The notes below the pieces were generated by a model that was not told the DNA's origin, searched no databases, and was given only the letters and a program-made list of their open reading frames with translations. The position numbers were made by a program, and so were the translations under genes. A stretch of DNA of 64,000 nucleotides from contig CAUHHV010000006.1 in NCBI GenBank assembly GCA_959606065.1, positions 1-64,000 of the forward strand. The letters are read 5' to 3'. Shown here one piece after another: positions 42,736 to 48,840 of this stretch (positions are counted from its first letter, which is position 1; each line of letters opens with the position of its first letter). Source of the stretch: an uncultured Collinsella sp. GTDB taxonomy: Bacteria > Actinomycetota > Coriobacteriia > Coriobacteriales > Coriobacteriaceae.

Positions 42736-42981
42736 ATGGCTACTGATCACGAGCTCGTGTTGTACGTTATGACCGGCTGCCCGTATTGCATAAAGGTCAA
42801 GCGCTTCCTGGCCGATAACGGCGTGGCCATCCCCGAGCGCAATATCTCGACCGACCCCGATGCCGAGCAGACGCTCATCGCCGTCGGCGGCAAGCGCCAG
42901 GTCCCCTGCCTATTCATCGACGGCAAACCACTCTACGAATCGAGTGACATCATCGCATGGGTACAGGAGAACCTGCTCTAG
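42736..42981 (+). CDS. glutaredoxin-like thiol oxidoreductase
   Basis: An 81-residue thioredoxin-fold protein: LVLYVMTGCPYCIKVKRFL with the active-site CPYC, the cis-Pro block KRQVPCLFIDG, and the glutathione-binding-like YESSDIIAWV. Class: mini-glutaredoxin with C-terminal GST_N-like end. ATG 42736 follows TTGGAG. It lies 51 bases after the TipAS-type regulator. A type-B repeat starts immediately after its TAG stop. Confidence 0.88.
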   Translation: MATDHELVLYVMTGCPYCIKVKRFLADNGVAIPERNISTDPDAEQTLIAVGGKRQVPCLFIDGKPLYESSDIIAWVQENLL

Positions 42982-43044
42982 CACTCATTGGGGACGCACT
43001 TAAATGAGTAGTTTCACTCATTGGGGACGTACTTAAATGAGTAG
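42982..43044. repeat. two direct copies of a type-B repeat variant
   Basis: ACTCATTGGGGACGCACTTA and ACTCATTGGGGACGTACTTA follow one another with AATGAGTAG ends. Both arms carry the compensating change of the core (ACTCATT/AATGAGT instead of AGTCATT/AATGACT). The first copy begins one base after the glutaredoxin stop. Confidence 0.8.
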
Positions 43045-43298
43045 GTAGGAATTCAGTTTCTCAGTTTATAGAACATACGTTTGCTTATATGCTATACTCG
43101 CCTCAAGGCATGAGGCTGGTCGAGAGCTCCCGCGGAGGTCCCCAATGACACGCTGGAGCGAGCTCGGTAAGTAAGATCGGTGGTTACCGCACTCGTCCAT
43201 CTCAGACAGGCTGCGCTCCTGTTCGCCGTCGCCATCAAAGAACGGCACTCACAATCAAACGTTTCCGTTATCCGTGAGTCACACAGGAGTGCATTGTT
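43045..43298 (+). promoter_or_regulatory. long leader of the DUF1016-like gene with inverted repeats
   Basis: A -10-like TATACT lies at 43093-43098 without a good -35. Downstream there is a nine-codon reading frame (43145-43174), a CGGTAA/TTACCG stem around 43164-43189, and ACTCAC (43247-43252) facing GTGAGT (43274-43279) just before the ribosome site of the main gene. The roughly 200-base leader suggests attenuation or RNA-level control; no known riboswitch recognised. Confidence 0.35.
43145..43174 (+). CDS. possible nine-residue leader peptide
   Basis: ATG at 43145 with GGAGG six bases upstream opens a nine-codon frame, MTRWSELGK, then TAA. The ribosome site is better than that of many full genes in the window, and no other product is encoded, so it could be an attenuation leader for the gene at 43299. 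There is no run of regulatory codons. Confidence 0.3.
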   Translation: MTRWSELGK

Positions 43299-44585
43299 AT
43301 GGCTAAAAAGATCCCCACCTTTACGTCCGACACCGTTTCAAGCGCCCGCTCAGATATCAGCAGAATCGTTGAAGCCAAGAGTCTCAATCAAAAGGGCATC
43401 GATCATGAGACTTCGCTTGAGGGGGCATTGCTCATCGGGCGCCGTCTCGAACAAGAGACTGCCGGATATCCCGTTACCAATCTCAAAGGACTGCTCTCCC
43501 CCGTCGGCGCTCATCTACACAAGCACTATGGCCCCCGCCTAGGACAATCCTATCTCACACGCTGCATTAAGCTCGCTCGCGCTGTTCCCAAAGGCGCTCC
43601 TTTTCGATCAGAGCTTGACCTAACTCACTATGAGTCGCTCGCTCGCGTCGCAAACGAGCACCTGCGCCTAGAGCTCATGAACGTCGCGGCCGACAACAGG
43701 TGGTCCTCATCGCACATCGCGCTTCACGCCAGATACCAGAGTCCGCAAGATGCTCCCAGCAACAGGGAATTCCGCGAGCTCGAATCGAACCAAGAAGTTT
43801 GGCGCTTTGCCCGCGCTTATACGGATGCCTGCGGAATCATTTCGCTCGAGAAGTTTGTTGAACTCTACAATTCATACGCTCCCAAACCAGTCTCGATATT
43901 CGAAGTAAATGAAACCGTTTGGAAAATCAAAGATGAATCGGGACGCATCGACAACCCCTGTATGTTATCCAAGGACGGAGAGCTATACCTCATAGCGCCA
44001 GAACTAGACGACACGATCGAAGATAACCCTTATTACTACGACGACTACGGATATTCTTATCGAAGATACGAACGCCATAGCGAGTACACCAAGGAAATGC
44101 GTTCACTGCGCGAACGACGTGTTCAGGGCAGAAAGACGGCTATATTCGCTGGCCATAAGCAGCATTCGATTAAACTGCTCGATTATGAGGACGTCGTTTG
44201 CGGATATGCCAGTTACACACGGGCAGTTGAATATCTCAAACTGTATATCTTGAAAGATTCCAAACTGAGCGCCGCAAGCCTTCACGCAAGAGAGGACGAG
44301 TTTGATTTCATCATGGCAAAGCTCTTGCGCTCTATTGGTCTCGATGGCATGCCGACAGCACAACAAACAATCGAAGATGCCGAATTTTTATTGATCGTCG
44401 TACGACCCGATTTTTACGAACAAGCGAAGATAATCAAGGTCTCCAAGCTCCTCACAATAGTCTATGAAGACGCTCCCCTCTGGGAGTTCAACGGACGCTC
44501 ACATTCCGAGCTGAAAAGTGAAAAAGCGCTGGAACCTCCGATGACGACCATACATCGAAAAGTTCAATCAAAACAGGCTGCTTAG
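43299..44585 (+). CDS. uncharacterised protein with DUF1016 N-terminal-like helical region
   Basis: A 428-residue protein I cannot assign firmly. Residues about 40-150 (LLIGRRLEQETAGYPVTNLK to LDLTHYESLARVAN, DNRWSSSHIALHAR) resemble the N-terminal helical domain of DUF1016/YhcG proteins, where a similar LSWSHY...WSVREL pattern occurs. The C-terminal PDDEXK nuclease domain of YhcG is not visible. The remainder is acidic and Tyr-rich in the middle (DNPYYYDDYGYSYRRYERHSE), with a helical C-terminus. The first third is rich in rare, A/T-ending codons. It is followed directly by a toxin-antitoxin module, so a defence or mobile-island origin is possible. Confidence 0.45.
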   Translation: MAKKIPTFTSDTVSSARSDISRIVEAKSLNQKGIDHETSLEGALLIGRRLEQETAGYPVTNLKGLLSPVGAHLHKHYGPRLGQSYLTRCIKLARAVPKGAPFRSELDLTHYESLARVANEHLRLELMNVAADNRWSSSHIALHARYQSPQDAPSNREFRELESNQEVWRFARAYTDACGIISLEKFVELYNSYAPKPVSIFEVNETVWKIKDESGRIDNPCMLSKDGELYLIAPELDDTIEDNPYYYDDYGYSYRRYERHSEYTKEMRSLRERRVQGRKTAIFAGHKQHSIKLLDYEDVVCGYASYTRAVEYLKLYILKDSKLSAASLHAREDEFDFIMAKLLRSIGLDGMPTAQQTIEDAEFLLIVVRPDFYEQAKIIKVSKLLTIVYEDAPLWEFNGRSHSELKSEKALEPPMTTIHRKVQSKQAA

Positions 44586-44598
44586 CAGTATTAACTGC

Positions 44599-44631
44599 TT
44601 GCATTTTTGTCTACAAAACTGTATACAAAAA
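44599..44631 (+). promoter_or_regulatory. promoter with overlapping operator of the toxin-antitoxin module
   Basis: TTGCAT (44599-44604), 17 bases, TATACA (44622-44627). An inverted repeat TTTTTGTCTAC (44604-44614) and GTATACAAAAA (44621-44631), matching in 10 of 11 positions, covers the spacer and -10. This is the usual design for autorepression by a ribbon-helix-helix antitoxin. Confidence 0.7.
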
Positions 44632-44642
44632 GAGAGGCCCTT

Positions 44643-44909
44643 ATGGAGCTCATTGCGATCCACCCCCATGCCCTCAAACACGGGCTGACGGAGACGGATA
44701 TTAGATGCGCCTGGAACTCCGCTTTCGCATGGTTCAGGCGTGATCTTGAAAATGGAGGCATCGATTACGTTCTCGTTGGACTTGATAGAAGAAGTCGTCT
44801 CATGGAGCTCGTCGCTCGATGTTGCCCCGATCGAGATGGTTACATCATTTACCACGCCCTTGTCCCTCCTACGCGCAAGGTGCTCAGAGAAATCGGGATC
44901 GATCGATAG
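44643..44909 (+). CDS. putative toxin of a type II toxin-antitoxin module (BrnT/RelE-like)
   Basis: An 88-residue protein: MELIAIHPHALKHGLTETDI, then CAWNSAFAWFRRD, and DYVLVGLDRRSRLMELVARC ending with YHALVPPTRKVLREIGI. The KHGLT..DI start and the beta-strand VGLDRRSRLMELVA followed by a helix with T-R-K resemble the BrnT/RelE-like RNase toxin fold, inferred by pattern. It lies 8 bases before a ribbon-helix-helix gene, toxin first, as in the brnTA order. Leader only about 10 bases from the predicted transcription start. An active site cannot be named. Confidence 0.55.
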   Translation: MELIAIHPHALKHGLTETDIRCAWNSAFAWFRRDLENGGIDYVLVGLDRRSRLMELVARCCPDRDGYIIYHALVPPTRKVLREIGIDR

Positions 44910-44917
44910 GAGGCGCT

Positions 44918-45184
44918 ATGGACGCTAAGCAGCTCGAGAAGATGATGGGGTTTGCTCCCGGAGAGCTGGAAAAGGCCTCGGAGGCATACGAAAAAGATGA
45001 GTGGCCAAAGGGTCGCACCATCAAGTTGGGAAGGCCGCCGATCTCCGATGAGCCAAGCGTTGTTTTGTCGGCACGTGTGGGTGAATCGGTTCTTGAAGCG
45101 TTTGACGCAAAGGCGAAGCGTCATGGACAAACACGCACGGAGCGACTCAGAGAGCTCATTACGCTCGATGCAATGATTGCCTAG
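44918..45184 (+). CDS. ribbon-helix-helix (CopG-like) antitoxin
   Basis: An 88-residue protein. The C-terminal part, PSVVLSARVGESVLEAFDAK then AKRHGQTRTERLRELI, is a ribbon-helix-helix DNA-binding motif. The N-terminal half (QLEKMMGFAPGELEKASEAY, EKDEWPKGRTIKLGRPPIS) is likely the toxin-neutralising arm. In such pairs the antitoxin represses the operon, and the operator at 44604-44631 fits. TAGGAGG before ATG 44918; 8 bases after the toxin stop. Confidence 0.72.
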   Translation: MDAKQLEKMMGFAPGELEKASEAYEKDEWPKGRTIKLGRPPISDEPSVVLSARVGESVLEAFDAKAKRHGQTRTERLRELITLDAMIA

Positions 45185-45205
45185 TCCCCCGCCGAACCCA
45201 AACGT

Positions 45206-45258
45206 GTACGTCAGCATCCAAAGTCGACATTTTTCGACATCTTCGGATGCTGGCGTAC
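45206..45258. repeat. type-C cruciform element
   Basis: GTACGTCAGCATCC (45206-45219) and GGATGCTGGCGTAC (45245-45258) pair with one G-T-type mismatch. Inside, GTCGA (45223-45227) pairs with TCGAC (45234-45238). A partial copy (TGTACGTCAGCATCCAAAGTC) lies at 49692-49712. It may be a separate repeat family or a terminator of the TA module. Confidence 0.7.
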
Positions 45259-45272
45259 AGCTTTTTGCAACA

Positions 45273-45397
45273 TAGTCGTTGGGGGCGTTCTTCAACAACA
45301 CAGCCGTTGGGAACGTTCTTGAATGACTAGCCGTTTAAGAACGTCCCCAACGACTACCCTTGAATGACTACTCATTTAAGTGCGTCCCCAGTGACTA
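45273..45397. repeat. cluster of type-B repeats next to the radical SAM stop codon
   Basis: At least four diverged half-copies: TAGTCGTTGGGGGCGTTCTT from 45273, CCGTTGGGAACGTTCTTGAA from 45303, AAGAACGTCCCCAACGACTA from 45338 and the variant AAGTGCGTCCCCAGTGACTA to 45397. The second and third form an inverted pair. The last ends two bases before the stop codon of the radical SAM gene (45400-45402). Confidence 0.8.
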
Positions 45398-45399
45398 CC

Positions 45400-46446
45400 C
45401 TATTTCTCGATCTCTTTCCAGCACTGAGGATCGGCTTCGTACATATCGCCTGTGTAACCATACGCCACAGCGGGGCAGCCTCGGCACCAGCCGAAAAGCC
45501 CGCATTTGGAGCACTTCTTTAACTTTTTAAAGTCGCGCTTTGCCTCCATCTGCGGCGAAAAGAACAGCTCCTCGAGCGTGTTCTCGGCAACGTTGCCCAC
45601 CTTGCTCTCCATGCGGCGACATGCATAGACGTCGCCCGTAGGCAGCACCGTCATATGGCCCGTACCGCAATGGCAGCCGTCATAGATCATGCCAGGCTTG
45701 GCGCTCATGGGGATGGTGAATTTGCCCTGCTCCCACAAAAGAAGCGTCCACAGGTGATCTTTGAGCTGGAAGAACGTTTTGCAGCCCGCAGCCTGGTGAA
45801 ACTCCATACGCTCTTGCGCGGCCAGCAGCACGTCGCGATATTCCAGCGGCTCCAGATGGAACTCATCACGCTTTTGGCCCGAGGTGGGGCAGTATCGTCC
45901 AAAAGCGAACACGTCGACTTCGAGGCTTGCCACAAGGTCAATGAGCTGCGGCAGCTCGGCGGCATTCATACTCGAAACCGTGTTCATAACGGCAACCCAG
46001 ATACCCGCGCGCTTAAGGCACCCAATCGCACGCAAGGTCTCGACAAACGAGCCGGGCTTACGGAAGTAATCGTGCGTTTTCTCGAGTCCATCGAGCGAGA
46101 GCTGGTATTTGCGGCATCCCAACTCTTTCATGCGGGCGCAGACCTCGTCGGTCAGATGGAACGGATTGCCCATCACGCACCACATAAAACCCCGCTCGTG
46201 CAAAAGCTTGGCAAGGCGCCAAAAATCGGGATGGAGTATGGGGTCACCGCCCGTAACGTAAAAGTACGGCTGACGACCGATGCGTTCGCAGAGGGCCTGG
46301 GCCTGATCGACGACCTCGACCATCTGCTCCCACGGCATGCGCTTAAAACCAGCGCAGGCACCGTTGGCGAAGATATAGCAATGTTTGCAACGCTGATCGC
46401 ATTCATCCGTAATATGCCACTGGAAGGCAAACGCGGGCTTTTGCAT
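45400..46446 (-). CDS. radical SAM/SPASM maturase, ACGX-peptide type
   Basis: A 348-residue radical SAM enzyme. The N-terminal QWHITDECDQRCKHCYIF holds the cluster motif CX3CX2C (Cys16, 20, 23); YFYVTGGDP is the SAM-binding GGE-like motif. The C-terminal SPASM region has Cys pairs in DGCHCGTGHMTVLPTGDVYAC and KKCSKCGLFGWCRGCPAVAYG, with a last PQCW, enough for two auxiliary [4Fe-4S] clusters. Such proteins introduce thioether, C-C or epimer changes into ribosomal peptides. The same operon carries an ACGX-repeat peptide and an Fe-S flavin-fold protein. ATG 46446 follows GGGAG; a TTG at 46473 is less likely. Matches the known rSAM/SPASM ACGX-system annotation, from memory. Confidence 0.85.
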   Translation of the reverse strand: MQKPAFAFQWHITDECDQRCKHCYIFANGACAGFKRMPWEQMVEVVDQAQALCERIGRQPYFYVTGGDPILHPDFWRLAKLLHERGFMWCVMGNPFHLTDEVCARMKELGCRKYQLSLDGLEKTHDYFRKPGSFVETLRAIGCLKRAGIWVAVMNTVSSMNAAELPQLIDLVASLEVDVFAFGRYCPTSGQKRDEFHLEPLEYRDVLLAAQERMEFHQAAGCKTFFQLKDHLWTLLLWEQGKFTIPMSAKPGMIYDGCHCGTGHMTVLPTGDVYACRRMESKVGNVAENTLEELFFSPQMEAKRDFKKLKKCSKCGLFGWCRGCPAVAYGYTGDMYEADPQCWKEIEK

Positions 46447-46491
46447 CGTGGGACTCCCTTGGTCGATGTTCAAATTGATGACGATATTGGG

Positions 46492-47112
46492 CTACAGGCG
46501 CTCAACGGCGCCGACGGGGCAATTCTCTTCACAGGCGCCACAGTGCAAGCAGTGCTCAGGCTCTATGCGATACGAGTCACCCGGCTCGATGCACTTCTGC
46601 GGACAGTGCTCAAGACAGGTACCGCAACCGATACACGCATCGGAATCAATACGAAAACCCTTAACAGGCGCGGACGCCATGTCCTCGTCTAGGGTAAAGA
46701 CAGCGCGCTCAATAGGACGAACCCCCAGTTTAAAGTAGTCGAGCACGATGTTTTCGACCTTAAAGATAATGTTGATATCACGCGTATCACCGGGATAAAC
46801 GTTGGCAAGATACGGCTGCTCGGCATAAATAACGTCACGCCAGTAAACTTGCTCGGAATCCAAGGCGGGAGTGGCAACGCCGGACATGCGGATCATTTCG
46901 TTAAACCGCGTGTGGACGAGCGTTTGGACGCGCCCATCGGCCATAAGCTGGCGGGCCATCTCCTTGCCGCGCGCCGTGAGGAAGTAGATGGCGCGGGACT
47001 CGTAATGTACAGCGCTCACGCAGCGAATTTGCGGCGCGCCATTTTCGTCCACAGTTGCCAGCGAGAGCGTCCCGGCAAGCTGCATCTTTTTGAGGCAAGT
47101 CTGAGCATCCAT
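46492..47112 (-). CDS. PNPOx-fold protein fused to a 2x[4Fe-4S] ferredoxin
   Basis: A 206-residue fusion. Residues 1-135 form a pyridoxamine-phosphate-oxidase-like split barrel (TLSLATVDENGAPQIRCVSA, YFLTARGKEMARQL). Residues about 155-206 hold two clostridial-type ferredoxin motifs, CIGCGTCLEHCP and CLHCGACEENCP. The second half can carry two [4Fe-4S] clusters, so it looks like an electron donor or reductase for the maturase behind it. It lies between the peptide gene (24-base gap) and the radical SAM gene (45-base gap). AAAGGG before ATG 47112. This fusion is the least understood part of the operon. Confidence 0.83.
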   Translation of the reverse strand: MDAQTCLKKMQLAGTLSLATVDENGAPQIRCVSAVHYESRAIYFLTARGKEMARQLMADGRVQTLVHTRFNEMIRMSGVATPALDSEQVYWRDVIYAEQPYLANVYPGDTRDINIIFKVENIVLDYFKLGVRPIERAVFTLDEDMASAPVKGFRIDSDACIGCGTCLEHCPQKCIEPGDSYRIEPEHCLHCGACEENCPVGAVERL

Positions 47113-47136
47113 TACGAGTCCCTTTCTAGCGATTGC

Positions 47137-47382
47137 TTACTGAGCGTCCGCAGCGCCGCAAGCGGTACCACAGGCCGGAGCAGCCTTGGGATCGGCAGAG
47201 CCGCAGGCAGGAGCGGCAGCAGGATCGACGGAGCCGCAAGCAGGAGCAGCCGCGGGATCAGCGGAGCCGCAGGCGGTGCCACAGGCCGGCGCGGCCTTGG
47301 GATCGGCGGAGCCGCAGGCGGGCGCGGGATCGGAGGTACCGCAAGAAGCGAAGGCGGCAACGTTCTCGAGATTCTCGGACAT
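47137..47382 (-). CDS. ACGX-repeat RiPP precursor-like peptide
   Basis: An 81-residue peptide made nearly entirely of Cys-Gly repeats. Leader MSENLENVAAFA, then Cys at 14, 23, 34, 38, 49, 60, 71 and 75, each followed by Gly. The unit is APACGS-x-DP-x-A, repeated about five times, with TACG doublets at 36-39 and 73-76. No aromatic residue apart from Phe11, only two Lys, and many Asp, so it is acidic and soluble. It is the first gene of an operon with a radical SAM/SPASM maturase and therefore the probable substrate. ATG 47382 follows AAAGGA. The final structure is unknown. Confidence 0.85.
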   Translation of the reverse strand: MSENLENVAAFASCGTSDPAPACGSADPKAAPACGTACGSADPAAAPACGSVDPAAAPACGSADPKAAPACGTACGAADAQ

Positions 47383-47401
47383 GGCAATTCCTTTCGATTG
47401 G

Positions 47402-47423
47402 GGGCGGCTGGGCGAAGCCGCCC
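47402..47423 (-). promoter_or_regulatory. hairpin in the leader of the ACGX operon
   Basis: GGGCGGCT (47402-47409) pairs with AGCCGCCC (47416-47423), six-base loop. It lies about 20 bases before the peptide start codon on the minus strand and may affect translation or mRNA stability of the peptide gene. Confidence 0.5.
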
Positions 47424-47501
47424 GGACGTAGACGCTTTTGCGCCTAAGCACATCATGCGAGGAATGCACCCCACCCAAAAGAAGGCACTAATCTATTAGC
47501 C

Positions 47502-47519
47502 AGTTACCAAAAAGTAAGT
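47502..47519. promoter_or_regulatory. candidate HxlR operator between divergent operons
   Basis: AGTTAC (47502-47507) and GTAAGT (47514-47519) form a dyad with a 6-base spacer, matching in five of six pairs, in the A/T-rich part of the intergenic region. MarR/HxlR-type regulators bind dyads of this size. It could serve both the hxlR gene and the ACGX operon. Confidence 0.45.
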
Positions 47520-47580
47520 TGTAGCCGCGGGCGCCAGCAGCTGCGATAATGCAAGCAACCTACCCGATTGCGAGGTTACC

Positions 47581-47913
47581 ATGCTCACCAAAGAAGAACT
47601 GCCTCCCTGCCCCGTCGCTACGTGTTTTCAGCTCTTTGGCAACAAGTGGAAAATCTATATCATCCAGCAGCTCATTGAGCAGCCCCTGGGCTTCAACGCG
47701 CTACATCGCTCTATTCCCGGCATCAGTCAAAAGGTGCTCTCGTCAAACCTAAAGGAAATGGATGCCGCGGGACTTATCACGCGCACCGTCATTCCCGAAA
47801 CGCCCATCCGTACCGAATACGCGCTGAGCGAGCTGGGTCAAAGCCTTATGCCCATCATCGATTCTCTTGTGGAATGGGGCACCGACTACCAGCAGCTTGT
47901 ACGAAGCTCCTAG
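47581..47913 (+). CDS. HxlR-family winged-helix regulator
   Basis: A 110-residue regulator: PCPVATCFQLFGNKWKIYII, LGFNALHRSIPGISQKVLSS and NLKEMDAAGLITRTVIPETP, then a dimer helix (LSELGQSLMPIIDSLVEWG). Two Cys (10 and 15) lie at the N-terminus, where YodB/HypR relatives carry their redox-sensing Cys, so it may sense quinones, aldehydes or disulfide stress. Divergent from the ACGX operon with a dyad between. A strong terminator follows. Confidence 0.87.
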   Translation: MLTKEELPPCPVATCFQLFGNKWKIYIIQQLIEQPLGFNALHRSIPGISQKVLSSNLKEMDAAGLITRTVIPETPIRTEYALSELGQSLMPIIDSLVEWGTDYQQLVRSS

Positions 47914-47936
47914 CAGCTACGGGCTTTTGCAAATTG

Positions 47937-47976
47937 AGCGCCGTGGGGCATACCGCTCCACGGCGCTTACCTTTTT
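47937..47976 (+). terminator. terminator after hxlR
   Basis: AGCGCCGTGG (47937-47946) pairs with CCACGGCGCT (47958-47967), then TACCTTTTTG. A 10-bp stem with a T-tract five bases away. Confidence 0.8.
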
Positions 47977-48054
47977 GTGCCTTCTTTTGAAGAAGCGGTC
48001 CGGGTTGCACACTGCTGTCAAACACGCCCAACTCAATTGGACAGGAGGTCAGCC

Positions 48055-48840
48055 ATGAATCAAGCCGAGCGTCGTATTCGGCTTATCAATGCATTGCTCA
48101 ACGAGCGAGCGGACGGACGCGGCATTGCCGTTCCCGCCGGAGCCGGCGAGCAGCGTGATTTACTCAGGGCCCTTATGAACGTGCGGTCGCCCGAAGCGCT
48201 CGCGACAGAGGTGCTCAACGTCCAGGATGCCTACCTGCAGCAGCGGCTTGTTGAGCGCGGTGGAGCGACCGACGCCAGCACGCTCCCCTACCGCAATCGC
48301 ATTGCCGTCTGGCGTGGCGACATCACGCTGCTTAAGGCCGACGCCATCGTCAACGCCGCCAACAGCCAAATGCTCGGCTGCTTTGTGCCGGGACACCGCT
48401 GCATCGACAATGCCATCCACACATACGCCGGCATGCAGCTGCGCCTAATATGCGCCGGCCTCATGTGCAAACAAGGACACGAGGAACCGACCGCACGCGT
48501 TAAGGTCACGCCAGCGTTTAACCTGCCGAGCAGCCATATCTTCCACACCGTCGGTCCCATCGTGCCCAGCCATAAGCCTGGCCCGCGCGAGGAATTACTG
48601 CTACGCCGTTGCTACACCAGCTGCCTGGAAGAAGCGACACGTCGAAAGCTCGACACGCTTGCCTTCTGCTGCATTTCGACGGGCGTCTTTGGCTATCCCC
48701 AACAAGCCGCCGCGCGCGTTGCCATCGATGCCGTTCGTCATCATCTAGACCATAACGACCCCAACCTTAAGGTGATCTTCAATGTTTTTCTCGCGTCTGA
48801 CGAGTCAATCTACCGCGACCTTCTCCAAGCAGATCGCTAA
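48055..48840 (+). CDS. zinc-dependent macrodomain ADP-ribosyl hydrolase (SirTM-linked)
   Basis: A 261-residue protein. An N-terminal helical segment (residues 1-80) precedes the macrodomain: WRGDITLLKADAIVNAANSQ with the adenine Asp, then LGCFVPGHRCIDNAIHTYAG, in which Cys109, His114 and Cys116 match the zinc-binding insertion of Zn-macrodomains, and CCISTGVFGYP for the phosphate loop. In operons of this type the macrodomain removes ADP-ribose added by the partner SirTM to a lipoylated GcvH-like carrier. The SirTM gene follows with a 59-base overlap. ATG 48055 follows AGGAGG. No GcvH-L or LplA2 gene is nearby. Confidence 0.88.
   Translation: MNQAERRIRLINALLNERADGRGIAVPAGAGEQRDLLRALMNVRSPEALATEVLNVQDAYLQQRLVERGGATDASTLPYRNRIAVWRGDITLLKADAIVNAANSQMLGCFVPGHRCIDNAIHTYAGMQLRLICAGLMCKQGHEEPTARVKVTPAFNLPSSHIFHTVGPIVPSHKPGPREELLLRRCYTSCLEEATRRKLDTLAFCCISTGVFGYPQQAAARVAIDAVRHHLDHNDPNLKVIFNVFLASDESIYRDLLQADR

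Noticed and set aside
42982..43044. Two direct repeats considered as insertion-sequence ends or CRISPR
   Set aside because: They belong to the type-B palindrome family, seen singly and inverted elsewhere, with no transposase between.
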